A stretch of 64,000 nucleotides of DNA, from NCBI GenBank assembly GCA_010094045.1, contig ML986578.1, forward strand, positions 1 to 64,000, in the 5' to 3' direction. Source of the DNA: Lojkania enalia (lineage: Eukaryota > Ascomycota > Dothideomycetes > Pleosporales). Under the pieces are notes generated by a model, which saw nothing but the letters and a program-made list of their open reading frames with translations, had not been told where the DNA came from and searched no databases. Positions 22,585 to 34,217 of the stretch are shown in pieces (positions within the stretch are counted from its first letter, which is position 1; every line of letters starts with the position of its first letter). The position numbers and the translations under genes were made by a program.

Positions 22585-24346
22585 ATGTCTGACGACGACG
22601 ACTTCATGCAGGACTCGGAGCAGGAGGAGGAGTAAAGTCTACAGTCCCAGCTACCTTCTACCGGCTAAAAATCTCTAGCTATGATTTCGAATACGAAGAC
22701 GACGACGAGGAACAAGGCGGTGACGTCGACATCGAGAATAAATACTACAACGCCAAACAGCTGAAGGCCGAGGATCCAGAGGGAGCCATTGACGAGTTCT
22801 TGGGCGTGCCTGCTCTAGAGGAGGAGAAAGGCGATTGGTATGATAGATAAATGTGTACGCGTCTGGACAAAGCTTACCGATTGCAGGGGCTTCAAAGGAC
22901 TCAAGCAGGCTATCAAGTTAGAGTTCAAGCTCGGGCGATTCGACCAGGTACGGCCTTTCTGCGGCACCCAACTCCGACTACGATTACTGACAAGACACAG
23001 GCCGTGGAGCACTTCAAGGAGCTTCTCACCTATGTGAAGTCGGCCGTTACACGAAACTATTCCGAGAAATCTATCAATAACATGCTCGACTTTATAGAGA
23101 AAGCTGCAGAGGACGCCGAAGCATATCGATGCATGGAGAAGTTTTACGCTTTGACACTGGAGACTTTTCAGAGCACTAATAACGAGAGGTTGTGGCTCAA
23201 AACCAACATCAAGCTAGCGAGGCTCTGGTTAGAGAGGAAGGACTATCGCCAGCTGACAGAAAAGGTCCGGGAGTTGCACAAGGCGTGCCAGAAAGAGGAT
23301 GGAACGGATGACCCGAGCAAGGGTACTTATTCATTAGAGGTTTATTCTCTGGAAATTCTCATGTATGCCGAGACAAGGAATAATAAGCGCTTGAAGGTCG
23401 GTTCCGTTCATCGGATTCTAATTGACCTACATACTCATCTTACTTGATCACAGGCCCTGTACCAACGAGCACTGAAAGTGCGCTCCGCAGTCCCACATCC
23501 CAAGATAATGGGAATTATTCGCGAGTGTGGTGGCAAGATGCATATGAGTGAAGGCATGGACTAGAACCTCAAAGATACTGGAACCTTACTAATTCATACG
23601 CAGAGAATTGGAAAGGGGCGCAGAGCGACTTCTTTGAGAGTTTCCGAAATTATGATGAGGCGGGTTCGCTGCAACGAATCCAGGTGCTCAAGTATCTGGT
23701 TCTCGCGACCATGCTCTCGGGCTCGGACATCAATCCGTTTGACTCCCAAGAAACCAAGCCGTACCAGAATGACCCTCGCATTTCCACTATGACAGACCTG
23801 GTTAATGCATATCAGACCGAGGACATCCACCAGTATGAAAAAATCCTACAGAACAACCAGGATCTCCTTCAGGACCCATTCATCGCCGAGAACATCGACG
23901 AGGTTACGCGCAATGTGCGAACCAAAGCAGTGATTAAGCTCGTTGCTCCATACACTCGGTTCACATTGTCGTTTATCTGCAAGCAGCTCAAGATCTCGCT
24001 ACCCGAAGTGCAAGAGATCGTGGGCTTTCTGATCGTAGACAAGAAACTGCGAGGCAAGATAAACCAGCAGACTGGTACGGTGGAGATCGAGAGTAGTACT
24101 GACATGGATCGGGTGCAGGCAATGAAGGAGTGGAGCTCGGCAATTGGATCGCTATGGGCCACGGTTTTGAACGATGGGGACGGGTTCAAGTCGGACGAGA
24201 GTACCTCTAGTTTCTCCCCCAGCGGCGCCGGGGAGATAGTAGCACAGCGACCATCGTGGAATTTAAGTGGAGCTTCGGGCAAGCCTGGGAGAGCAAAGGG
24301 CAAGGGTCCTCCGGGACGTTTGCCGGGCAGTGGGAACAAAGGATGA
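22585..24346 (+). CDS. csn2: COP9 signalosome subunit 2 (PCI-domain protein)
   Basis: Six exons: 22585-22631, 22679-22837, 22887-22947, 23001-23396, 23454-23553 and 23604-24346. The product has 501 residues. It starts with an acidic stretch ([17 protein letters not shown]), then helical TPR-like repeats ([37 protein letters not shown]), then a C-terminal PCI/winged-helix domain ([19 protein letters not shown]). The strong CSN2 signatures are [14 protein letters not shown] and [15 protein letters not shown]. The COP9 signalosome removes Nedd8 from cullins; in filamentous fungi it governs development and secondary metabolism. Intron 5 seems to use a GC donor (AAG|GCATGG). A GT alternative four codons earlier would give MHMKNWKG instead of MHMSEENWKG. 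The C-terminus is a Gly/Lys/Pro-rich tail. Confidence 0.94.
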
Positions 24347-25542
24347 CTTGCAGATTTCTGTGCAAGCCTGTGGGAGAACAACCAACGGCTGGGTATTGGG
24401 GAAGAGACCACGGGAGATTGGAGTTCCACGATACCGTCACTGGGGCTTACTTGACCTGAAGAATTGAAACATGCGGATACACATCCCGGAACGGGAGGCG
24501 GCTATTGGTCCCAGGGAGTAGTACTGGGTAAGAGTTTCCTTTTTGCATCAGCTTATTCCACAGAACTTGCGTCGCAGCAGCGGTCGGGCGGAGAAGTTCG
24601 GGGGTACAGAGCTGCAGGCCAGCTGCCACGGCGAGCAGCGATTCATGTATGTAACCTGGCCTCGTTTTCTGGTTGCAACCAGCCAAGGGAACCGATTGCA
24701 CGGACAGAGCGGACACCGCGAGCCATATTGCGTCCCGCCCCAAGTGTGTATGCGAATGTGATGGGATGCTAGTGGAAGGTGAATGCTTCTGACGCAACAT
24801 GACATGACGCCACGGCCCTGATGCACATCACGTCTACGCGAGTGCCTGTGGGCGCTGGCTGGCTGTTCCGGGGAAGCGGCAAGGCCCTTAGCTGTTCTGA
24901 GAAGAGAGGAAAGGAGAGAGGGCTTGCCGTCTCTGATGATGTGCGGCTGGGGGGAGACTCCTTTTCCCGCCTGGTCAGCCAGTGACGGGGGTTTGTTCGC
25001 GTGCAGCGTGGGGGGAGAGGGAGGAATGTAGGTATCGACGGGTCTCTCCAGGCTATCGCGGGTCGGACAGTTCCTTTTGCTTGCCGTGCCGGCGCCACAG
25101 GAAGTGTGGACGAATCATAGGCCGCGCAGGTGAGCGTGACAGGAGGCATCAGACGCGAGGTGGTGAAGAGCTGGGGCTGGGACGGGACGCACAGTGCGTG
25201 CGAGGAGCGAGTTGTAAGAGGACCAGCGACATCGTCTTCTCGGCGCCATCGCTGCCACCACGGCCGCCCATGGAACCGTCTGACAGCAATGCTGCTGTTG
25301 CTGCTGCGTCTCGCCGTGCCCACCCCTTCTATCTGCCAGCAACGAGGGTGTGTCCCGCAGCCTCGCTGGCCCGCCCGCCGGATCGTCGTCGTTTGCGCGG
25401 ATGGCCCAGGCTTGGGCCTGGGCACACTATTGGGCGCTGGATGGATGCTCCGGCGGCGCTGACGATGATGCTGGTGCTGCTGCAGTGCTGCTGCGTGCGC
25501 GAGAGCCTCTCTCCTAGGGTCAAGTCTCCACGCACACGCACA

Positions 25543-25590
25543 CCCATGACCATGACCGTGACCATGACCGTGACCATGACCATGACCATG
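25543..25590. repeat. ACCATG/ACCGTG hexanucleotide microsatellite
   Basis: About eight tandem six-base units alternating between ACCATG and ACCGTG. The array is in noncoding DNA upstream of the otubain gene. Confidence 0.85.
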
Positions 25591-26543
25591 AGCACGACGG
25601 CGCGCCCGGCGGCGACGATGGTCCTGGGACCTGGGACCGCGGTCTCGCTGTTCTAGATGGAGACAATTTCCCCTAAGCCCACGTCCGCAGTCGTCGTAGC
25701 TCGGGAGCGATATCACACACCCCCGCTGCTGCTTCGCATCCGTTGTCGGCTGGCCTTGCGTGCTTAGAGAGAGCCCTGAGTGCCATCGTCCATGCCAGCC
25801 ATGGCTGCTTTCTTTTGCTGATTGTGCGCGTCCTGAGCAAGAATTCCCTCCCTCTTGTGCGCCGTCGTGCTCGCCATCCTCCCTCCGGTTTCACCTGGAG
25901 CAGCCCCATCGCTCGATGTGCATGAGGCGCCCTTAGCATTGACTGAGATCGATTTGGTGGTTCTCCAAGGCTCCTGGTGCAACAGAGACTCGCCGTTTCA
26001 ACCCGCCAGGACGAATGTGTTGCGGCGCGCCTTCGTGCCTGGCAGCATAGTCAATACCACGGGCAAGCCCCCCCGTAGATCACCCTCCTCTCTCCCTCTG
26101 ATATATTGGCGACCCCCTAGTACCAGGTGAGTATCACAGCAACGACACAGCTCCCAGCCCGCCGCCGTCGACGCAGACCTCCAGCATACCAGACGTACTA
26201 AAGAAGCCGATCCCCACTGCCTTGAGTCGATGGGTGCTCGTGGACGAGCATCGATCATACTACTATCCCATTGATTGCTGCGCGCTGCCGATTTGTCTGC
26301 TGTGGAATCGACCGTCTGCGGACGCTGCCCGCAAGCTTGCCCACAAAGCTGCCCGCAAAAGTACCCCATAGCTAGTCACGCCGCCGCCGCCGCCGTCGTC
26401 GTCCCAGGGAGGAATTGCGAGCTTTCCATTCATTTTACCACCGCCTGGGCTGCACTGCACTGTACTGCACTATTAGCGCTAGGAGGAGGAGCAGCAGCAA
26501 CAGCAGCAGCGCACATCCGCCGCCGCTGAGGAACTCGATCGCT

Positions 26544-26620
26544 ATCAATCAATCAATCCATCCATCCGTCCATCCATCCACCCATCCACCCATCCACCCA
26601 CCCATCAATCAATCAGTCAA
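26544..26620. repeat. ATCA/ATCC tetranucleotide microsatellite
   Basis: Roughly 19 tandem four-base units, with ATCA at both ends and ATCC/ACCC variants in the middle. The array ends about 45 bp before the otubain start codon, so it is probably in the 5' leader. Confidence 0.88.
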
Positions 26621-26665
26621 TTGACAGCTGGGGGAGAGCGATTGGAGGCAGCGCGGTTTGTCACG

Positions 26666-28630
26666 ATGAGCCGGCCGCAGGTACTCACGAGCAGCTTTCA
26701 CCACCACTATGGGCAGCCGGCCTTCGATGCGGTCGTTCATCCGGGCGTATCATACCGACCGCTGCCCATGCGCGCGCACGCCCACTCCCACGCCCATGCC
26801 CACGCCCACGCCGCGGAGCTTCCCGCCGGCTACCATCAACAACACACTGGCCACCACGGCCGCACCTCCACCGTCAGGATGTCGGCCCCCGCCTACATAC
26901 CCTCCGACGAGGAGCTTGCGCACTTCCAGAAGCTATCCAACGAGTACCAGCCCGAGGCCACGGTGAGTGCGGGCCAGAAGCCGCCGCAGTCTGCGGGCGA
27001 TTGATCGATCGACTGACTGACCGCGCAGGGCCCGCTGGTGGGAGAGCGCCAGAGCAGCAGCGCCATCACCACCGAGTACGCCAACGCCGACTCCGTCTAC
27101 AAGATTAAGACGGCCGCGCTGCCGGCCAAGTATGCCTTCTTCCGCACCTGCCGCGGCGACGGCCACTGTGGATGGCGAGGTATGCGATTGCGCCCCGGAG
27201 ATGCTCGCCGATTCTGGTTCTGATGCTGATGTCCCTCCGCAGCCATCGCTTTCACCTACTACGAGGCCCTGCTCCGCATGGGCGACGTGAGCAAGTTCGA
27301 GTTCGAGGAGGTGCGGCTGCGGTCGCTGAACAACCTTCTCAACAGCGCCGGCTTCGTCGAGGATGTGTACGTGGACTTTGCCGACGAGGCCTACGAGCTG
27401 CTGCAGAAGCTCGCTGCCAGCCTGCGCGACATGGATGGCACCGCGCCCACCACCTTACTCAATACCTTCAATGACCCAAGCATTGCCATGGCCATCATCA
27501 CCTACTTCAAGGTATCTACCCTCCCGCGCACTGTGTTTATGCATTGCCATCGCTAATTCCCCGGCAGCTCCTCGCAAGTGCGTGGATGCAGTCGCACCCG
27601 AACGACTTCCAGCCATTTCTAGAAGTGCCCGTAAAAACGTACTGCCAGCTCAACATCGAGCCCGCCCAGTGCGAGATCGATCACTACGCCATTGCTGCCC
27701 TGGTCGAAGCCGTCACTAAGCCCGCTGGGCTCGCGCTCGAGATCCTATACTTGGACCGCTCCCCGGGCGAAGAAATCGACACACATCATTTCCAGCCGAC
27801 AGGCCCAGATGGTCTTGTGCAGCAAAATGCCCCAACCATGAGGCTCCTCTACCGACCGTAAGCATTTTCTTGTCATCCCGTCCGCCAGCAGAACAGTCAC
27901 TAAAAGTGAATAGGGGCCACTATGACATACTCTACAAGGCGGAGGACATTCCGACGCCCGTCCAGCAACCCGTGCCAACTCAAGCACCTCTCCAGGTGGC
28001 TCTAGCTGGCTACACCGATGAATTCGTGCCCATGTCCCAGAACATGGCCGACGTAATGACACTAATTCCTGGCATGTATCCTACAGGCCTAGGCCAGAGG
28101 TGGCCGTCAGTTTCGTACGACTACAACACAAGCCCCGCCCCGCAACCTCAAATCGCGGCTGTGCCAGCATACCCAACTGCCCCTACGCCAGCTACACCTG
28201 TCTCGACCTCACACCAGGAGTACGTGACCCCAGTGCGTGCAAATCCAGTCAGCCACCACAACCCTGCAGCGCATCACGGCCTTCAATTGGAACCTCCGGT
28301 GACGCTCCCTATACACCCCCCGCCCCCTCCACCACCAATGACGCTAGAGAGGACACCCTCCATGCCGATCGAGAGGGGTGGGCCTTTTAGACCTTCAATG
28401 TACGAGCTCGAGCCAGGATTTGGCGCCGGTCGGTCACATTCATTGCCATTTCAAACAGCAATATTCCGCAAGTAAGTCGTGTGCCACTCCTTTTCGAACA
28501 GCCGCCCTAACCGATGTGCAGTTCTCATTACAACACTGCACATTTCCTAAATCCAGACTTTCAACCAGAGGAGTGGTCGCCAGATGCGGAATATGCAACA
28601 GGCAATCGGGGTAGACACAAGTCGCAATAA
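26666..28630 (+). CDS. Otubain-like deubiquitinase (peptidase C65)
   Basis: Six exons: 26666-26962, 27029-27179, 27243-27511, 27568-27857, 27914-28471 and 28522-28630, all GT-AG. The product has 557 residues. Residues 1-99 include a His/Ala repeat (HAHSHAHAHAHA) from low-complexity DNA. The OTU domain spans about 100-345: Asp143 and Cys146 in GDGHCGWRAIAF, and His338 in GHYDILYK, form the expected catalytic triad. The helical segment before the His (TYCQLNIEPAQCEIDHYAIAAL) is typical of OTUB1-type enzymes. Otubains cut Lys48-linked ubiquitin chains and can also block E2 enzymes non-catalytically. After the domain comes a Pro-rich tail of about 210 residues, much longer than in animal OTUB1. 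The start was chosen as the first ATG in frame (ATGAGCCGG). Confidence 0.92.
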
Positions 28631-31105
28631 TGTGGCCTCGCTTTGATACGTTGCTATATCTCTTGACCTTCGCTTTCTGGGAGGCCTGCTTGCACCATTT
28701 TAGCGAACACTAGCGTGGCGTTCATCGAACTTTGAATGTTTGCTTTTGCGACTTGCATCATCCGACACGGCCTAAACAGCTCACGACACTTTGACGACGA
28801 TACCATTGCTAATCAATTTTCGGACATTATCCTGCTCCTTCACATATCCAAAAGCTACAATATTCTTCTTCGCGCCTTGGCTATTGACTACACCATTGAA
28901 TTCTTCTGCCGACATACTTGGCTCCTAGCATCATTGATTTCATACCTCAGTTTCGTTGGACTAGGTGGATACCTCTTACTCCAGACTGCAAGAACACCAC
29001 CCGCGAGGATGAACGACCGTCACGATCACCAAAGACTATTTGCCTCAGGGTGCCAACGTTACTTAGAGTTGAACATCTCTATTTGAGCTTTTATACCATT
29101 CCTGCAACTATCCATCATATTTTAATCGATTTGTTCCTCTCCTTCGCTTCCTCGATTATTTGGTATTACAGCGGTTCCTCTGGTTTTCTTCACAGCTTTC
29201 CGCCGCACTGGTCGCTATCAGGTTTTCTCCGTTGCATTCTTGACTGTTCCCTACGGTATCAGATCTCCGAAAATCGACAATACCCTCTCCCTTATAGTGT
29301 ACATTTTGGTCGCTACTACTGTGGTTCCGGAGCCGCAAAGGAATTTTGTTTTTCTTTTGGGAACATGGGCGCGAAGATATAGGCGCAAATGGGGTTTCAG
29401 GCCACGAGCTGTGGGTTTGACGATTTTCGGGACGGCAGGGCCAATATGATGAGCTGGACTGGTGAGCTGGAAAAGCTGGCGGGGCTCTACGATGCATGCG
29501 ATATCACCGTGTCGATTCTATGTTATGAGTAGAGTATTTGACTCTTACAGAGGAATCGGCATCCCGATCGGGTTCTTGTACTCTAGGCCTAGGTAGAAAT
29601 CCAGTAGACTGCTAGAAAATATAAAGTGAGATATCTCGCATATGCAACGCCCGATGATGATGAGGCAGTTTGTGTGAAAAAGCACCAATGAAGTTGATTT
29701 ATTACTTAGTGAGGCTTTCTAGATGCGGTGCCCACAACGACTCGAACTTCATCTTTTTTTTTTAATTTCTTTTTTTCGAAACAGACGTAGATGGAAAGAT
29801 GGGCGGGGTTTTAAGAAGTTCAAGCAAGTTGTAGAAAAATATGCTCGATGATATGACGTGCAAGCACAACGAACGTGCGGAAGAAACGAAAAAATCTACA
29901 TTTCTTTTCCTTCCTGTTCTTTCTATGGATACATAGATGAATACGATAGATGTACTAGCCGGACAGTGTTGGAGGGAAAATATGTTGGAGCTCGCAACAT
30001 GATCGCTTGCTAAGATCCTCTTGTGGTAGGAATCTTTTCCAGTATACATGATAAATAATATATATTCTTCCTACTCGTAACAGGAAATTCCGTCTCATCT
30101 CCACGATCGACAACCTCCCTAACCCATGTAGCGAACATACCAGGAACAAGGACGAGGGAACGGAATATATATGTATGTATTATATGCACCCAGATTGTCC
30201 CTAACCTACGAGCACTCGCACGAGGAATCAAAGAAAAAAAAAATCACCAAGGTAGATACCGTACACCCACACTTCGCCCTCGCCCTCATCACCATACCAC
30301 CTACGCCCTCGCACAAGGGCGCCGGTTCCACAACACTCAGAAACGCAGCGAAGCAGATGGGACATTACGCAAAACGCTAGGCATGCGCACATGACCTAAC
30401 TTGCCCGTTCGTTCGTTCGTTGGAGAGCCAGCGCTCCCCCCTCAATGGTTCGACGAAAAACGCTATCATGTCCACATGTACGCACGGCGTTAATTTAGTT
30501 TAGGCCGTTTAGTTTTCTTTTCCTTTGGTCCTTTTCGTCAGCTGTAGCACGGCATAACGACGAAATCGAGAACACAACGACAACCCTGCCCTGTCGTTCG
30601 CCTCTCCTAGGACCTCTTTTTACAGACTTTTCTTTCCGTGGTGGTGGCGAACGCGGGCTTTGACCGATTTTTTTTTTTCTTTACACCGGGGAAACGCATT
30701 TACTAACGAGCCTTTTGCTTTTTTTTTTTTTTTTTCTTCCTGCTAATTTCCCTTTTCCTTGTGCTCCCGAGGGCCTTGATATCAGATTTCGGCGCATGGA
30801 GCGGGCGCATCGTGAAGAAAGAAAATTGCCCAGTAATCAAGGCCGTATGTCAGTAAAGCATGGAGAAGTTTTCGCCGACGTCGTACCCTCAGTTTCCTTT
30901 CTTGGTGCCGAAACCGAATATCCTATTGGATGTATAGAATTTAAAGCGACCATTACTAAGAAGACCGCGATCCAGAAGGGGCGTGCTCGTCCGGAGTGTG
31001 ATACAAATGTTACAGTCATCGCCCCGAGGAAGAAACATCTCGGAACACTCACCATACACACCTGTTACCCACCGAGAACATTGGGGGGATTTTGCCGGCT
31101 CCGCT
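28631..31105. other. Long AT-rich interval between convergent genes
   Basis: About 2.5 kb between the 3' ends of the otubain gene (plus) and ipi3 (minus). It is AT-rich with homopolymer T runs, for example 10 T near 29754 and 17 T at 30719-30735. Open frames at 28736-29382 and 30715-31275 lack domains and splice support; the latter is largely antisense or 3' to ipi3. Nothing else is recognised. Confidence 0.5.
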
Positions 31106-32898
31106 TCATTCCGATGGATGGTGCTCATTGTCGTCGTCGGCATTGCCTAGCCCCTTTCCGCCGCCCGAAGAAGAAGAAGACAACGTTTCGTCGCTCGTGG
31201 CCAAATCGTCCGATTCCACTGACTCGGAGCCGCTCGATGCAGCCTCACTCATTTCCACATCGCTATCGCCGTTGACGATCCCCGATTTCTTTTTTGCTTG
31301 TGCGGCCTTCCGTTTAGCTCTCTTCCTCTCGCGCGTCATGAGCCATTCCTTCTCTTCTCTCAAGTTGGACAATTGAGCGAATGTCGTTCTCTGAACGCGT
31401 TGGAGACTTGCTAGCTGTTTCTTGAGCTCTCTCAATTCGGCCTGTTGGCGCTCGCTTTGGGCGTTGTCTGTGCCGCCGGCACTTTGATCCAGTGACGAAA
31501 AGGACAGGAAATCGGCGGCTGGTTCGACTTGGCCGTTCGGCTGGGCACTCCAAGATTCCAGTTCCACAATGCTCTCTTCGAGCATGGACACGGGAAAGCT
31601 AGGGTGCGTTAGAGCCTCCTCGAACTCGCGTCTTCCTGATCTCCCTTCATTTGTCGCGGAGATGGTCGGTACGGAGATGCGGCTAGTAAGCTGCACATTC
31701 AAGCTATAATTCGCGGAAACAAGTCCGCTCCCGCCATCTATCAGTTTCGAGTCCTGCTTCGGTTTTGTTACAGTGTGGATCTTGAACTTCGGCTCTAGTG
31801 CGCTCGGGAATCCCGAGGGCGGTAGGAACAACAGGTTCGTGACAGGGCCTGGCAGGCTCGCTAGTGTGGAAACATAGTTTCCTTTTGCAATATCCCACGA
31901 TGCAACCTTCCCACTTGCATGACCGGATATGAGAGTTGTGCCATCCCAGCTCAATTGCAGGCTTAATCCCCCGCCTAGCTTCTGTGACTCGGCATTGAAC
32001 CGCATCTTTGCCGAAGGCTGTATAGGCTGATGCGACATTGAACCATCTCGAAGTATGTCTATCGGTGTAGCCTTCTGGAGCTCGTCATAGAAGGATACGG
32101 TTTGTAAGCTCCCATCTTCATACGAGATATAGAATGCTCGGTCCGCAGGATCCAGAGTTACTACAGTTGGGCTGTCTGGAAGCAGATATGTACGCAGCGC
32201 TTGCCCATTGTGATAGTCCCACACTATCGCCGATTTGTCTTGCGAGATCGATAGAGCAATATTCGCGGTGGTAGAGCTGTGGCCGCAGACGAGGCCGGTG
32301 ATAGGCGCGCGATGTGTGGACAGCGTATGGACTGGTGAGCGCGACGCATCGGGGGAGAAGGACAACACTGATGGGAGAGACCAAACATGGATCATAGAAT
32401 CTATCGAGCCGGAGAGGAAGGTATTCGAAGTCGGATCAACTGTGAGGGCCGTAACGGGTTGGAGATGGGACGTAGAGGTGGACACAAGGCGACCAGAGCA
32501 GATCTACGCTTGGTCAGATTCGATGTTTCCAATTCTACAGAAAAGTTTAAACAACCAACCTCCCAGGCCAGTATGCGCCCACTCTCTGTCCCTAGTAGCA
32601 GCACCGCATCGTTGGCCGCCAGAGCAATGCTATGCAGCCGCTCCGGAAACGGCACGATAGCCTCCTGGTTTCCCTTTTCCCTGCTGTACACATGAACGAC
32701 ACCCTTCCCATCCTGCGCAGCAAATATGTGAGAACTGCTCACTGCGAGACAGTTCGGGGCCGTGATGCTCTTCTTGAAGACATGCCTCTGCGCTGCGAAT
32801 GGTTGGTATTCGTGGAAGAAAATCCCTGCATCCTTCGTGATGCCCGTGTTTGGTCTTGTCGACGCCGCGATCGATGCGACAAAATGCTCGGTGAGCAT
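31106..32898 (-). CDS. ipi3: WD40 pre-rRNA processing protein Ipi3
   Basis: Two minus-strand exons, 32560-32898 and 31106-32503, joined at GTTGGT...GTAG in phase 0 (ILAWE|ICSGRLVSTSTSHL). The product has 578 residues. It starts MLTEHFVASIAASTRPNTGI and runs through WD40 blades (HSIALAANDAVLLLGTESGR, TALTVDPTSNTFLSGSIDSM with IHVW, SISQDKSAIVWDYHNG). A predicted coiled coil follows near the C-terminus (SERQQAELRELKKQLASLQR), then a Lys/Arg-rich and an acidic Ser-rich tail. Ipi3 (WDR18 in animals) acts with Rix1/Ipi1 in the nucleolus and nucleoplasm in ITS2 processing and 60S maturation, and also in pre-replicative complex assembly. The start lies 265 bp from the divergently transcribed FSH1-like gene. 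Confidence 0.93.
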
Positions 32899-33163
32899 GG
32901 CGGAGAATTTGATCGCGGGGAAGAGTTCTTAAATGTCGAAGGCCCGGGCAACAATTTTTTTGGGTGTTGAGGCTCGGAATCCGCAGCCGAGGCGCTCGGC
33001 ATGACTTCATCCCGAACGTGCAGCTTGGCTCCATTCCGAGTTCCTACCGGCCTCATCCATTGCTCTCGTAATCTGCTGGCCTCTATATATGCCTCGCCGT
33101 CCCGCTAGAGTGCCCCAGAATATCCGGCCCGCAAACCTGTACAGCCTGCTTCGCCTCCGCATC
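32899..33163. promoter_or_regulatory. Divergent promoter of ipi3 and the FSH1-like gene
   Basis: 265 bp between two start codons facing away from each other. A bidirectional promoter is inferred from the geometry only. An in-frame upstream ATG for the hydrolase exists at 33089, which would shorten the gap to 190 bp. Confidence 0.5.
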
Positions 33164-34021
33164 ATGTCGCAAGCGCCGACGCCCTCCCGCCCGGTAAAGA
33201 TCCTCATGCTCCACGGCTTCACGCAATCAGGCCCCCTCTTCCACGCCAAAACTCGCGCTCTGGAGAAGAATCTTCAGAAGGCCTTCCCGGCGGGCATCTC
33301 CCTCCACTACCCGACCGCGCCCATACGATTGAGCCCCGCAGACATCCCGTTCCCCGTCCCATCCTCCACAAACAGCGAAGCCGCCGAAGTAGACAGCAAG
33401 GACGAGGAGCCAGACGCATGGGCATGGTGGCGGCGCAAAGGCGATCAGGAACCTTACACGTACGAAGGCATAGAGCAAGGCCTTGCCCACGTCGCCAAGA
33501 CACTGCAGTCCGAGGGGCCGTTCGATGGCGTAATCGGCTTCTCACAAGGCGGGGCATGTGCGGGGATGCTGGCTTCGTTGCTAGAGCCAGGACGAAGACA
33601 AGGTTTCGAGGCTCTGTACCCCAGGGGTGGAATGCGGTATCCGGAATCTTTCGAGGCCGACACCGGCTATGTCGAGGAAGCGATACATGCGCCGTTAAAG
33701 TTTGCCGTCAGCTATTCCGGTTTCTCCGCGCGCGGAATGAACCTGTACAAAGCTTTCTATGAGCCCAAGATCAAGACGCCAATGTTGCACTTTCTGGGCT
33801 CCTTAGACGCAGTCGTTGAGGAGGCGAGGAGTTTGGCATTAGTCGAGGCATGCGAACAGAGTGAAGGAAGGGTTATATACCATCCTGGAGGCCATTTTCT
33901 CCCAAGTAGTCAAAAGGTTTATGTAAGTGCGCTGATAGGGTTCATCAAAGAGGTACTGCATGCAGCCGAGACCGGGGGAAAGAAGGAAGAGAGCATGGAG
34001 GAAATGGATGTGCCATTTTAG
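33164..34021 (+). CDS. FSH1-family serine hydrolase
   Basis: Single-exon frame. I choose the ATG at 33164 (MSQAPTPSRPVKILMLHGFT), which places the family's first strand at the usual distance; an in-frame ATG at 33089 would add 25 basic residues. The product has 285 residues with an alpha/beta-hydrolase fold. The nucleophile is Ser127 in GVIGFSQGG, the acid is probably Asp215 in HFLGSLDAVV, and the catalytic His is His244 in YHPGGHFLP. This matches the FSH (DUF341) family, whose yeast members are small esterases of uncertain substrate and whose fungal relatives include cluster-associated thioesterase-like enzymes. The gene is convergent with rpn5, 196 bp apart. Substrate unknown. Confidence 0.92.
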   Translation: MSQAPTPSRPVKILMLHGFTQSGPLFHAKTRALEKNLQKAFPAGISLHYPTAPIRLSPADIPFPVPSSTNSEAAEVDSKDEEPDAWAWWRRKGDQEPYTYEGIEQGLAHVAKTLQSEGPFDGVIGFSQGGACAGMLASLLEPGRRQGFEALYPRGGMRYPESFEADTGYVEEAIHAPLKFAVSYSGFSARGMNLYKAFYEPKIKTPMLHFLGSLDAVVEEARSLALVEACEQSEGRVIYHPGGHFLPSSQKVYVSALIGFIKEVLHAAETGGKKEESMEEMDVPF

Positions 34022-34217
34022 ATTTTACCATCGTCACAGCGTTTTCAGAGAGCATGGCGTTAAGCATACATCGGGTAGAGTTAGACACTATAGACGCGGT
34101 TCCGGATGCTTAGAATACATCGCGCCTCCGACGCGCGGGAGCCAGGATATAGAGGGCTCCACAAAGTCTAGACTAATCATTGAAGTTCCATTACGTCCAA
34201 CATCTAGTCACATCGGC

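Larger units (their letters stand above)
24347..26665. other. Long GC-rich upstream region of the otubain gene
   Basis: About 2.3 kb with no credible gene. It is GC-rich and full of low-complexity blocks, so long artefactual frames occur on both strands (for example 24769-25716 minus, rich in Arg/His, and 24982-25656 plus). It contains the hexanucleotide and tetranucleotide arrays listed separately and probably the promoter and leader of the otubain gene. Confidence 0.55.

Noticed and set aside
24769..25716. A 315-codon minus-strand frame and a 224-codon plus-strand frame in the same DNA
   Set aside because: Both are driven by GC-rich low-complexity sequence, with His-Gly and Met-Thr repeats from the hexanucleotide array. 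They have no domain and conflict with each other.
28736..29382. Hydrophobic frames suggestive of a small membrane protein
   Set aside because: Two overlapping frames in AT-rich DNA with no consistent start, motif or splice sites. Hydrophobicity follows from T-rich codons.
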